Of a stretch of DNA of 64,000 bases, positions 28,906 to 36,515 are shown piece after piece (the first letter of the stretch is position 1; each line of letters opens with the position of its first letter). This stretch comes from Amnibacterium setariae. GTDB lineage: Bacteria > Actinomycetota > Actinomycetes > Actinomycetales > Microbacteriaceae. The notes under the pieces are model-generated. The model worked only from the letters and a program-made list of their open reading frames with translations, made no database searches and had not been told where the DNA came from. Location of the stretch: contig NZ_QXTG01000001.1 in the NCBI RefSeq assembly GCF_003581425.1, positions 372,001 through 436,000 on the forward strand, written 5' to 3'. A program made the translations under genes and the position numbers.

Positions 28906-29826
28906 ATGGCGGATCGCCTGGTCACGCTGCGAGACGGTCGACGCCTCGGGCTGACGGCGTTCGGCGACCCGGCGATGGAGCGCGTCGTCGTGCTCTGCCA
29001 CCCGGCGCCGGGAGCGGGCGGCTTCGACCCCGACCCGCCCGTCACCTCTCACTGGGGCGTCCACGTCATCTCCGTGGACCGTCCCGGCTACGGGTCGTCG
29101 ACCCCGCTCGACGAGGAGGTCCGCCCCGGCATCGGCACCTGGGCGGACGACCTGGCCGCCTACGTGACGCTCGTCATCGAGCAGGCCCGCGAGACCGGCA
29201 GGACCCCGCTCGACAAGATCGGCGTCGTCGGCTGGGACGCGGGCGGCCGCGTGGCGCTCGCGATGGCCGCGCGGCACCCGGGCCTCGTGGACCGCGTGGC
29301 CGTCGTCGCGACCCCGGCCCCCGACTCGGCGGTCCCGTGGGTCCCGGAGGAGCAGCGGACGGTGATCGAGGAGCTGCTCCGCCTGCCCGTCCCGGAGGCC
29401 AAGCGGCGGCTGCGCGAGCTGCTGAGCGGCCGGCTGCCGGGCGGCCGCCCGGGCGTCGAGCTGCTCGCCAGCGGCGAGGCCGACCTCGCGCTCCTCGACG
29501 CGCCCGGCCTCCGCGGGCGCCTGGAGCGGATGCTGCAGCACGCCTACGACCAGGGCACGGTCGGCGAGGCCGACGACCTGCTCTCCTCGGCGCGGGACGA
29601 CTGGGGCTTCGACCTCGACGACGTGAAGGCGCCGACCCTGCTCGTCTACGGCGCGAAGGACCGCGTCGTCCCGAGCGCGCACGGCCGCTGGTACCGCCGG
29701 CACCTGCACGGGGCGAGCACGCACCTCACGGTCGTGCCGCGGGCCGGTCACCTGGTGATCGCGCCCGCCTGGCAGCGCGTCCTGCAGCACGTCGACCCGC
29801 AGCACGGCACCCGCTCCGACGTCTGA
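28906..29826 (+). CDS. Alpha/beta hydrolase with Asp at the nucleophile position
   Basis: 306 residues, ATG 28906 after GGAGGAAGGAG, an ideal ribosome-binding site. Alpha/beta-hydrolase fold: oxyanion region L-C-H-P-A-P-G-A-G, nucleophile elbow V-G-W-D-A-G-G (Asp instead of Ser), acid Asp in G-A-K-D-R-V-V, His in R-A-G-H-L. An Asp nucleophile is the mark of epoxide hydrolases and haloalkane dehalogenases, though those usually have H-G-x-P; here the oxyanion motif differs. Substrate unknown. Divergent from radA. Confidence 0.75.
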   Translation: MADRLVTLRDGRRLGLTAFGDPAMERVVVLCHPAPGAGGFDPDPPVTSHWGVHVISVDRPGYGSSTPLDEEVRPGIGTWADDLAAYVTLVIEQARETGRTPLDKIGVVGWDAGGRVALAMAARHPGLVDRVAVVATPAPDSAVPWVPEEQRTVIEELLRLPVPEAKRRLRELLSGRLPGGRPGVELLASGEADLALLDAPGLRGRLERMLQHAYDQGTVGEADDLLSSARDDWGFDLDDVKAPTLLVYGAKDRVVPSAHGRWYRRHLHGASTHLTVVPRAGHLVIAPAWQRVLQHVDPQHGTRSDV

Positions 29827-29893
29827 GCGGCGCCCGCTCCCACCGCCGGGGATCGCCGCATCCCGCCGTTCGTCCGCGCCGCCAGGCGTCCCG

Positions 29894-29899
29894 TACACT
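29894..29899 (+). promoter_or_regulatory. -10 box of tRNA-Ser
   Basis: TACACT ending 7 nt before the mature 5' end of the tRNA. Confidence 0.4.
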
Positions 29900-29906
29900 C
29901 GTCCGC

Positions 29907-29993
29907 GGTGGCGTGTCCGAGCGGCCGAAGGAGCATGTCTCGAAAACATGTGATGGTGCAAGCCATCCGTGGGTTCAAATCCCACCGCCACCG
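29907..29993 (+). tRNA. tRNA-Ser(CGA)
   Basis: Class II tRNA with long variable arm. Acceptor GGTGGCG pairs with CGCCACC, discriminator G, anticodon CGA in TCTCGAAAAC, variable stem GATGG/CCATC, T-loop GGTTCAAATCC. No CCA encoded. The 140 nt after it hold no gene. Confidence 0.95.
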
Positions 29994-30135
29994 CGTGTGA
30001 CGAACTCCCTCGATCCGCTGATGCGGGTCGAGGGGGTTCGTCGTCCGCCCGGGACGCCGGTCCGCGCGCATCCGGGCGAGCCGGCCGGTCGTCCTCTCGC
30101 ATGCGGCGAGGCGCGGAGCGAAGGAGCGGATCGGG

Positions 30136-31242
30136 TCAGACCGGCACGACGCCGAACCGCTCCGCGAAGCGGCTGGTGAACAGGTCCGCGCCCTTCCGCG
30201 CGATGACGGCGTCGAGCGGCGCCGCGGTGACGCCTCCGTCGGGGGTCGGGAGCTGCCCGACGCCGTGCCGGGTGCCGAGGGGGAGCAGGATTCGCGCGGC
30301 CGCGCTCGAGCGGTACTCGGCGGTCGCCGGCTCCCCGTGGAGGCGGGCGCGGACGTTCTCGACCACGACCGGCGCCTGGGTCTGCGCCCAGGTCGCCATC
30401 TTCGCGTCGGCGAGATCGGCGATGTCCCCGACCGCGGAGACGTGGTCGAAGCCGACGACGTTGAGGTGGGCGTCGACCGGGACGGCGCCCCGCTCGGTGA
30501 GCGCGGTGAGCGCTCCGTCCTCGAGGTAGGCGGTGTGCAGCCGGGCTCCGAAGGTCCGGAACCAGATGTCGGCGCTGATCTCCTCGCCGCTGCTCGTCCG
30601 CACCGTGAACGGGGCGTGGACGCCGTCGGGGACGGGCGGCGGGGCGAGCAGGGAGGTGCGCAGTCGCAGATCGATGCCGAGGTCGTCGAGCTGGCGGCGC
30701 AGGTCGGCGCGGACCTCCGGCAGGTAGCCGGGCAGGACCTCGGCGGACGGGGCCACGACCGTGATGCGCGTGGCCGGCCAGGCCTCGCGGATCTCGCCCG
30801 CCAGCTCCAGCCCGACGGGTCCGGCTCCGAGGATGAGGGCGTGCCGCGCCTGCGCGAGCTGCTCGCCGGACTGTCGGAGCGCGGCCGCGGCGACCGCGGC
30901 GTCGGCGCTGATCGAGCGCGGCCGAGCGGGGTACGGATGGCTCGAGCCGGTGGCGAGCACGATGTGTTCGCCCTCGATGCGATCGCCGGACTCGAGCACG
31001 ACGCCGCCGGGGTCGACGGACGTCACGAGGCCGCGGACGATCCGGCCGTGCTCGAGCAGACCGGCGAGCGGGAAGAACGGGCGGTCCGCCCAGTCGCCCC
31101 GCACCATCGCCCGCATGGAGCTCGAGACGTTGACGAACGCGTCGCGCGGGTCGATCAGCGTGACGTCGGCGTCTCGATCGAGCTCCTTCGCGATCATCGT
31201 CCCCGCGTACCCGCCGCCGACCACGATCACTCGTCCAGTCAT
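30136..31242 (-). CDS. FAD-dependent NAD(P)H oxidoreductase (NDH-2/AIF-like)
   Basis: 368 residues, ATG 31242 after AGGAGG. Two Rossmann folds: FAD site G-G-G-Y-A-G-T-M, V-L-A-T-G-S-S, NAD(P) site L-G-A-G-P-V-G-L-E-L, and the FAD-closing motif A-V-G-D-I-A-D. Matches the type II NADH dehydrogenase / AIF/FSP1-like group that passes electrons to quinones or small acceptors. No C-terminal membrane helix is clear. Divergent from a MarR-type regulator with two operators between them, so it is probably induced by quinones or other small aromatic or oxidising compounds. Confidence 0.88.
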   Translation of the reverse strand: MTGRVIVVGGGYAGTMIAKELDRDADVTLIDPRDAFVNVSSSMRAMVRGDWADRPFFPLAGLLEHGRIVRGLVTSVDPGGVVLESGDRIEGEHIVLATGSSHPYPARPRSISADAAVAAAALRQSGEQLAQARHALILGAGPVGLELAGEIREAWPATRITVVAPSAEVLPGYLPEVRADLRRQLDDLGIDLRLRTSLLAPPPVPDGVHAPFTVRTSSGEEISADIWFRTFGARLHTAYLEDGALTALTERGAVPVDAHLNVVGFDHVSAVGDIADLADAKMATWAQTQAPVVVENVRARLHGEPATAEYRSSAAARILLPLGTRHGVGQLPTPDGGVTAAPLDAVIARKGADLFTSRFAERFGVVPV

Positions 31243-31254
31243 GATGCCTCCTAG

Positions 31255-31298
31255 AGTTGATGCTGCAACTTAAGAGTCGAGAGTTGCGTTGTCAACTC
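31255..31298. promoter_or_regulatory. Twin MarR operators
   Basis: Two dyads with identical arms and spacing: AGTTG-ATGCTG-CAACT (31255-31270) and AGTTG-CGTTGT-CAACT (31282-31297), centres 27 bp apart. The second lies where the -35 region of the marR promoter (TACGGT box at 31303) should be; the first covers the leader/promoter of the oxidoreductase. Fits autorepression and control of the divergent gene. Confidence 0.75.
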
Positions 31299-31302
31299 CT
31301 GC

Positions 31303-31308
31303 TACGGT
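31303..31308 (+). promoter_or_regulatory. Leaderless -10 box of the marR gene
   Basis: TACGGT, 6 nt, GTG at 31315. Lies 5 nt after the second operator dyad. Confidence 0.55.
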
Positions 31309-31314
31309 TCCCGG

Positions 31315-31770
31315 GTGCCGGAGCCGCAGCCGATGTCCGACGCCGACTGGGCCTTCTGGGACTCGTGGATGCGGGCGCAGCGCCGGATGGAGCGCGAGGT
31401 CGACCGGGCGCTGCAGCAGGACTTCGACATCTCGAAGTCCGAGTTCGGGATCCTCGTCACCCTGCGGGCCGCTCCCGGCGGGGCGATGCGGGTCACCGAG
31501 CTGGCGGAGTCCCTCGGGTGGGAGAAGGGGCGCGTCGCGCACCTGCTGACCCGGATGGAGGCGCGCGGCTTCCTCGAGCGGGAGGAGGCCGGCGCTGCAG
31601 GGCGTCGCACCGGGATCACCCTCACGGCCGTGGGAGCCGAGCGGGTCGATCGGGCCGTCCTCGGCCACGGACGCGTGATCCGGCGGCTCGTGCTGGATCG
31701 CCTGGCGCCGGATCAGGTCCAGGCGATCTCGGCGTGGAGCCGCGCCATGACGGGCGACGGCAGCGAGTAG
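31315..31770 (+). CDS. MarR-family transcriptional regulator
   Basis: 151 residues from GTG 31315. Winged helix-turn-helix with recognition region V-T-E-L-A-E-S-L-G-W-E-K-G-R-V-A-H-L-L-T-R-M and the wing with R-R-T-G-I-T-L-T. Helical ends for dimerisation. Likely represses itself and the divergent oxidoreductase through the AGTTG-N6-CAACT sites. Confidence 0.9.
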   Translation: MPEPQPMSDADWAFWDSWMRAQRRMEREVDRALQQDFDISKSEFGILVTLRAAPGGAMRVTELAESLGWEKGRVAHLLTRMEARGFLEREEAGAAGRRTGITLTAVGAERVDRAVLGHGRVIRRLVLDRLAPDQVQAISAWSRAMTGDGSE

Positions 31771-31819
31771 GGGATCCACGCGGATCGCGGAAGTCGCCGG
31801 CTCCCCGACCAGCAGGGGC

Positions 31820-32005
31820 TCAGGCGCCGATCGCGAGACGACGGCGGTAGTCGGACGGGGCCACGCCGACCTCCCGCTTGAACGCGGTGCTGAACGCGCT
31901 CTCGGAGCCGAAGCCGAGCTCGAAGGCGAGGCGCCCGATGCGGACCTCGGGATCGCGCAGGGCCCGCTGCGCGAGCACCATCCGCCACGCGGTGAGAGAG
32001 CGCAC
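31820..32005 (-). pseudogene. AraC-family C-terminal fragment
   Basis: The last 58 or so codons of an AraC/XylS regulator: L-T-A-W-R-M-V-L-A-Q, then I-G-R-L-A-F-E-L-G-F-G-S-E-S-A-F-S-T-A-F-K-R-E-V-G-V-A-P-S-D-Y-R, i.e. the second helix-turn-helix. The preceding cupin and first helix-turn-helix are missing; upstream sequence is a 45-nt hairpin and then the next gene. A deleted remnant, possibly cut off when that gene or the hairpin arrived. Confidence 0.75.
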
Positions 32006-32025
32006 GGGCGGCACGCCAGCAGGTC

Positions 32026-32070
32026 GGTCGACGGGAGGGGTCCTCGTAGCGAGGGCCCCTCCCGTCGACC
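32026..32070. terminator. 21-bp hairpin after the NmrA-like gene
   Basis: Arms GGTCGACGGGAGGGG and CCCCTCCCGTCGACC are perfect complements, and pairing continues inward (TCCTCG/CGAGGG) to a 3-nt loop. It begins 3 nt past the stop of the leftward NmrA-like gene. Serves as its terminator, though the length and perfection also suit a palindromic repeat. Confidence 0.65.
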
Positions 32071-32073
32071 GGC

Positions 32074-32931
32074 TCAGTGCGCCTCGGGGGAGGCGAGCTC
32101 GTCGCGCACGCTCCGCGGGGCGCGGCCGAGCAGCTGGCCGAGCAGCGGATCGGTGCCGGCGAAGAACCCTCCGGCCGCGGCCCGGTACATGCCGAGCGTG
32201 AAGCGGGCGACGAACTCCGGCCGGCCGGCCGCGACCTGGGCGGCGAGCCACTCGTCCGCGTCGACGACGCGGAACCCGATCGGTCGACCGCCGACCTCCG
32301 AGGCGACCGCCGCGACCTCCTCGAAGGTCGGCGCCGACGGCGCCGTGAGGGTGATCGGGCCGTCGTACGCGCCCTCCGAGCGGAGGATCGCGGCAGCCGC
32401 CTCCGCGGCGTCCGCGCGGGACGTCCACGACACCGGGCCATCGGCGGGGACGACGATCTCGCCGGTCTGCTGCCACGGCCCCGTCAGCCACGCGAGGCTG
32501 TGCGCGTAGAAGCCGTTGCGCAGCGCCGTCCACGGGACCCCCGACTCGGCGAGCAGCCGTTCGGTCGCGGCGTGGTCGCGCCCCGGTCCGAACGGGGTGT
32601 CCGCGGCCGCGCCCTGATGGCTCGTGTAGAGGATCCGGCCGACGCCCGCGTCGACCGCCGCGGCGACGGCCGCCCCGTGCAGCGCGACGGCGTCCGCGGC
32701 CGGGTCGCTGGTCGAGACGAGCAGCAGCTGGTCCGCACCTGCGAAGGCGGCGGCGAGCGAGCCCGGGTCCGCGTAGTCGCCGCGGCGGACCTCGACGCCC
32801 CGGTCGGCGAAGCGCTGCGCGGCAGCGGGGTCGCGCGCGACGACGACGAGGTCGCTCGCGGATCCGGTCTCGAGGAGGTGGTCGGCGGTGGCGCCGTTGA
32901 GGGCGCCCGTGGCGCCGGTGATCACGATCAT
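32074..32931 (-). CDS. NmrA-like NAD(P)H-binding protein (quinone reductase 2 type)
   Basis: 285 residues, ATG 32931. Atypical short-chain dehydrogenase: dinucleotide motif T-G-A-T-G-A-L-N-G at the N-terminus, V-V-A-R-D-P cofactor strand, S-T-S/T-S-H-Q central, no Y-x3-K catalytic pair. Close in style to QOR2/NmrA proteins that bind NADPH and reduce quinones or act as redox sensors. Divergent from a TetR regulator, with dyads in the 81-nt gap. Confidence 0.85.
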   Translation of the reverse strand: MIVITGATGALNGATADHLLETGSASDLVVVARDPAAAQRFADRGVEVRRGDYADPGSLAAAFAGADQLLLVSTSDPAADAVALHGAAVAAAVDAGVGRILYTSHQGAAADTPFGPGRDHAATERLLAESGVPWTALRNGFYAHSLAWLTGPWQQTGEIVVPADGPVSWTSRADAAEAAAAILRSEGAYDGPITLTAPSAPTFEEVAAVASEVGGRPIGFRVVDADEWLAAQVAAGRPEFVARFTLGMYRAAAGGFFAGTDPLLGQLLGRAPRSVRDELASPEAH

Positions 32932-32948
32932 GGTTCGTCCGTTTCCGC

Positions 32949-33007
32949 TGGAAGTTTAATTGCGCTTCCAACGATAACACCGTCGCTAGCGAAGTTTCGT
33001 TATCGTT
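32949..33007. promoter_or_regulatory. Operator region of the TetR/NmrA divergon
   Basis: Two inverted repeats: TGGAAG-N10-CTTCCA (32949-32970) and AACGATAAC-N20-GTTATCGTT (32970-33007), with the palindrome TCGCTAGCGA inside the second. The right arm overlaps the TATCGT -10 box of tetR, so bound repressor would block it. Confidence 0.55.
33001..33006 (+). promoter_or_regulatory. Leaderless -10 box of the tetR gene
   Basis: TATCGT, 6 nt, GTG at 33013; embedded in the GTTATCGTT operator arm. Confidence 0.5.
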
Positions 33008-33012
33008 GATCC

Positions 33013-33723
33013 GTGGCAGTGGAGAGCAGGGACGCCCTGCGGGAGCGCATCACGCGTGAGGCGGGGGCGCTGCTCGCGCACGGCGGGCCGGGCGCGGTCA
33101 CGACCCGCGGCGTCGCCGAGGCGGCCGGCGTGCAGGCACCGACCATCTACCGCCTCTTCGGCGACAAGGACGGCCTGCTCGAGGCGGTCGCCGAGCACAC
33201 GATGGCGGCGCAGGTCGAGGCGAAGGCCCGGTACGCGGAGACGACCGCGTCGAAGGGCGTCGAACCCGTCGAGGACGTGCGCGAGGCCTGGGCGGCGCAG
33301 ATCGAGTTCGGTCTCGAGAACCCCGCCCTGTTCCGGCTGCTCAGCGACCCGGAGCGCGTCCGCCACTCCGCTGCGGCCCGAGCGGGCCGCGAGGTGCTCG
33401 ACGCCCGGATCCACCGCATCGCCGCCGCAGGCCGGCTCCGCGTCGACGAGGAGCGCGCCGCCGATCTCATGCAGGCCGCCGGGATCGGCGTCATCCAGAA
33501 CCTGCTCGCGCACGAGGAAGGGGACCGCGACCGCGGCCTCAGCGAGGCGATGCTCGACGCCGTCCTCGCGCAGATCCTCCACGGCGGCGAGCCCGCAGCG
33601 GACGATCCGACGGTCGCCGCCGCGGTGGCGCTGCGCGCCGCCGCGCCGGAGCTGCCGGGCTTGACGGCGCCCGAGCGGCAGCTGCTCGCCGAGTGGCTCG
33701 ACCGGGTGGTCCGCGCCCGCTGA
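33013..33723 (+). CDS. TetR/AcrR-family regulator
   Basis: 236 residues from GTG 33013. N-terminal helix-turn-helix T-R-G-V-A-E-A-A-G-V-Q-A-P-T-I-Y-R-L-F-G-D-K-D-G-L-L, then an all-helical ligand domain. Expected to repress itself and the divergent NmrA-like gene. Longer than the minimal family size; the last 40 residues are Ala/Pro-rich helix. Ligand unknown. Confidence 0.92.
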   Translation: MAVESRDALRERITREAGALLAHGGPGAVTTRGVAEAAGVQAPTIYRLFGDKDGLLEAVAEHTMAAQVEAKARYAETTASKGVEPVEDVREAWAAQIEFGLENPALFRLLSDPERVRHSAAARAGREVLDARIHRIAAAGRLRVDEERAADLMQAAGIGVIQNLLAHEEGDRDRGLSEAMLDAVLAQILHGGEPAADDPTVAAAVALRAAAPELPGLTAPERQLLAEWLDRVVRAR

Positions 33724-33778
33724 TCCCCGAGCGGGAACCGGGGTGCCGGGGGAGCGCCCCGAGTCGTACTCTCGCCGC

Positions 33779-34423
33779 ATGTCCGAGACGGCTTCGACGC
33801 CGATGGCCCGCCGAGGCCTGCGAACCCTCGTGGTGCTCGTCGTCGTCGGTGCGCTCGTCGGCCTCGCGGCCGGGCTGGTCGCGCGGCCGGTCTACACCGC
33901 GGTCACGAAGACCTTCGTGTCCAGCACCGGCAGTAGAGCGACCCTGCTCGCGGACCAGGGTCCGTACGTCCAGCAGGTCGCCCGGTCGTTCGCGGAGGTC
34001 GTGACGCGACCGGTCGTGCTGGAGCCGGTCATCGCCGAGCTCGGCCTCGGCGCCTCGCCGTCCGCGCTGGCGAAGCGGGTCGACGCCCGGGTCGCGCAGG
34101 ACTCGGTCGTGCTCGAGATCGCCGTCGCGGATCCGTCGCCGACGCGGGCCGCGGCGATCGCGAACGCCCTCGCTCAGCAGCTCGTCCGCGTCGCCGACAG
34201 GCTCATGCCGACGGGAGCCGACCGGGACGGACCGGAGCGCGTGACCATCGTCGACGCCGCATCGCCGCCCTCCGCTCCGTCGTCGCCGAACCCGGCCCTC
34301 GACGTCGCGCTCGGCGCCCTGATCGGCGCGGCGGTCTGGCTGCTCGTCGCCGCGGTGCGCACGCTCGCCGCGGGCGCCCGCCGAGGGTCGTCCGACGGGC
34401 CCGCGGCGCCCTCGATGCTCTGA
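33779..34423 (+). CDS. Wzz/YveK-like chain-length determinant protein
   Basis: 214 residues from ATG 33779, supported by a leaderless TACTCT box (33767-33772) exactly 6 nt upstream. Transmembrane helix at about 14-34, an extracytoplasmic alpha/beta domain with V-T-K-T-F-V-S-S and repeats of Ala-rich helix, then a second helix at about 180-200 after a Pro-rich motif (P-P-S-A-P-S-S-P-N-P). This is the polysaccharide co-polymerase layout without the tyrosine-kinase domain. No other polysaccharide gene adjoins it, so it may work with a distant locus. Confidence 0.7.
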   Translation: MSETASTPMARRGLRTLVVLVVVGALVGLAAGLVARPVYTAVTKTFVSSTGSRATLLADQGPYVQQVARSFAEVVTRPVVLEPVIAELGLGASPSALAKRVDARVAQDSVVLEIAVADPSPTRAAAIANALAQQLVRVADRLMPTGADRDGPERVTIVDAASPPSAPSSPNPALDVALGALIGAAVWLLVAAVRTLAAGARRGSSDGPAAPSML

Positions 34424-35158
34424 TCAGGCGGAGGCGGAGACCTCGGCCAGCCGCGACCGCACCGCCGGCAGGAACGCCTCCGCCCACACGCGGTGACCCC
34501 GGTCGTTCGGGTGGAACAGGTCGCCGGCCGCGTTGCGGATCGCGATCACGGGTCCGCCGCGACGCGTCACGGCGTTCAGCGGCGCCAGCACGTGGCCGTG
34601 CGCGGCGACGACCTCGTGGACGATCCGGTTCGCGGTGCGCACCCTCCCGGCGACCGGCAGGAAGCTGAAGCTCGGGAGGTCGGCGACGATCGAGCCCGGC
34701 GGCAGCGCGGCGCAGATGCGGTCGAACTCGTCGCGGAACCGCTCCGGCGCGAACGACCAGACGTCGTTCGCGCCGACGTCGAGCGTGACGACGATCGCCG
34801 GTGCCTTCGGGATGCGGTGCAGCTCGTCGGCGAGCACGACCGCGCAGGTGGCGCCGTCGATCGAGAGGTTCCGCACGCGTACCCGCTTGCCGGTGATCCG
34901 CGCGATCTCCTCCGCGACGATGCCGACGTAGCCGCGCCCCGGCTTCGACGCACCCAGGCCGAGCGCGGCCGAGTCGCCGAGCGCCACGTAGAGCACCGAC
35001 TCCGGGTCGGCCTTCCCGCGCTCGCCCCAGTACACGTGGTGGTCGGGGATGCGGTTCGTCAGCAGGACGGTCCACGCCGAGCGGTGCCGGGCGAGCCAGA
35101 CGAGGTAGCCCGCCAGTCCCGCCGCGGCGACCGCGCCGACGGCGGCGGACGGCCTCAC
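34424..35158 (-). CDS. SGNH/GDSL hydrolase, membrane-anchored
   Basis: 244 residues from GTG 35158. One N-terminal hydrophobic helix, then an SGNH esterase domain: block I Ser in A-L-G-D-S-A, block II Gly in L-S-I-D-G-A, block III G-A-N-D-V-W, block V Asp/His in L-F-H-P-N-D-R-G-H. Probably a lipase or esterase facing the wall. Its start overlaps the stop of ybaK (4 nt), so the two are cotranscribed. Ends back to back with the Wzz-like gene with no gap. Confidence 0.88.
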   Translation of the reverse strand: MRPSAAVGAVAAAGLAGYLVWLARHRSAWTVLLTNRIPDHHVYWGERGKADPESVLYVALGDSAALGLGASKPGRGYVGIVAEEIARITGKRVRVRNLSIDGATCAVVLADELHRIPKAPAIVVTLDVGANDVWSFAPERFRDEFDRICAALPPGSIVADLPSFSFLPVAGRVRTANRIVHEVVAAHGHVLAPLNAVTRRGGPVIAIRNAAGDLFHPNDRGHRVWAEAFLPAVRSRLAEVSASA

Positions 35159-35643
35159 GTCCGCACCCCGATCGGTGCGACCGTGCCGCTGGTCGCCGTC
35201 AGGAGGTCGCGGGGGGCGACCTCGATGTCGAAGCCGCGGCGCCCGCCCGAGACGAAGACGGTGTCGAACGCCTCCGCCGTCGCGTCCAGGACGAGCGGCA
35301 GCCGGGTCCGCTGCCCGAGCGGGCTGATGCCGCCGACCACGTAGCCGGTCTTCCGCTCGGCGAGGTCCGGCGCGGCCAGCGCGGCCCGCTTCGCGCCGAC
35401 GGCCGGAGCCAGCGCCTTCAGGTCGAGCATCGACGAGACCGGCACCACGGCGACCACCAGGCGGCCGTCCGCGTCGACGACCAGGGTCTTGAACACGCGC
35501 TCGGGCGGGACGCCGAGCTCGCGCGCGGCCTCCATGCCGTACCCCTCGACCGCCGCGTCGTGCGCGTACGGGTGCGGGACGTAGGCGAGGCCCAGGCGGT
35601 CGAGCGCCTGCGTCGCCGCGGTGGTCGGCGGCTTCTTCGTCAT
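35155..35643 (-). CDS. ybaK: Cys-tRNA(Pro)/Cys-tRNA(Cys) deacylase YbaK
   Basis: 162 residues, start ATG 35643 (M-T-K-K). YbaK/EbsC editing domain: V-F-K-T-L-V-V with the catalytic-site Lys, V-P-V-S-S-M-L-D, and G-Y-V-V-G-G-I-S-P-L-G. Clears Cys mischarged on tRNA-Pro. Followed by the SGNH hydrolase with start/stop overlap. Confidence 0.92.
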   Translation of the reverse strand: MTKKPPTTAATQALDRLGLAYVPHPYAHDAAVEGYGMEAARELGVPPERVFKTLVVDADGRLVVAVVPVSSMLDLKALAPAVGAKRAALAAPDLAERKTGYVVGGISPLGQRTRLPLVLDATAEAFDTVFVSGGRRGFDIEVAPRDLLTATSGTVAPIGVRT

Positions 35644-35672
35644 CCGCCGATCATCCCCGGTCGCACCTGGGG

Positions 35673-36467
35673 TCACGACTGGCAGCGGGGGCACCAGTAG
35701 ATCTCGCGGTCCATCGCCCCGCGCCCCGGCTGCACGGGGTCGCCGAGCGTGCCGCCGAGGATGCGGGTGCCGCACCGGCGGCACGGCTGGCCGGTCCGCC
35801 CGTACACCCAGTCCTGCTTCCCGCGGCGGGTGTCGCCCGTGAGGGTGCGCTCGACCCGGTTCTTGTTCGCCTCGAGCGTCCGCTTCGCGAGGTCGATCAT
35901 GCGGGGCAGGTCCGCGACCTCGGCGACGGGCCGCGTCGGGAGGACGCCGCGCAGGAAGCAGAGCTCGTTTCGGTAGACGTTGCCGACCCCGGCGAGGTTC
36001 CGCTGGTCGAGGAGCGCCAGCCCGATCGCGCGGTCGGGTTCGGCCTCGATGCGGCGACGCGCCTCCTCGGCGTCCCAGTCGGGGCCGAGCAGGTCGGGGC
36101 CGAGGTAGCCGACCACGTCCTCCTCCTGGTCGCGGGGCAGCACCTCGAGCACGCCGAGCGCGAAGCCGACCGCCTGCCACGGCTCGGTCCCGAGCACGAT
36201 GCGCGCCTCGAACGCCGGTCGGCGCCAGCGGCTGCCCGGCCGGTAGAGGTGCCAGGTCCCCTCCATCTTGAGATGGGAGTGGATGACGGCCGTCTCGGTG
36301 CGGAGGAGGAGGTGCTTCCCACGGCTGCCGACCGACTCGATGCGCTCGCCGGTGAGGTCGACGGTCGCGTACTTCGGCACCCGCACGTCGCAGGAGGTCA
36401 GCACCTCGCCCGCGAGCGCCGTGTGGAGGTTGCGGGCCGTGCGGTAGACGGTGTCGCCCTCAGGCAC
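35673..36467 (-). CDS. Endonuclease VIII-like DNA glycosylase (Nei)
   Basis: 264 residues from GTG 36467. Fpg/Nei family: N-terminal P-E-G-D (Pro2 Schiff base, Glu3), a Lys in G-K-H-L-L-L, H2TH region L-A-G-V-G-N-V-Y-R-N-E, and a C-terminal zinc finger C-R-R-C ... C-P-R-C with the R-E-I-Y-W arginine. The P-E-G-D start favours Nei (oxidised pyrimidines) over Fpg. Tandem with the Lhr helicase upstream. Confidence 0.93.
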   Translation of the reverse strand: MPEGDTVYRTARNLHTALAGEVLTSCDVRVPKYATVDLTGERIESVGSRGKHLLLRTETAVIHSHLKMEGTWHLYRPGSRWRRPAFEARIVLGTEPWQAVGFALGVLEVLPRDQEEDVVGYLGPDLLGPDWDAEEARRRIEAEPDRAIGLALLDQRNLAGVGNVYRNELCFLRGVLPTRPVAEVADLPRMIDLAKRTLEANKNRVERTLTGDTRRGKQDWVYGRTGQPCRRCGTRILGGTLGDPVQPGRGAMDREIYWCPRCQS

Positions 36468-36515
36468 GGCGGCACTCGTTCCTCTCGCCGGACGGTGTCC
36501 CGCTGCGCTTATGCA

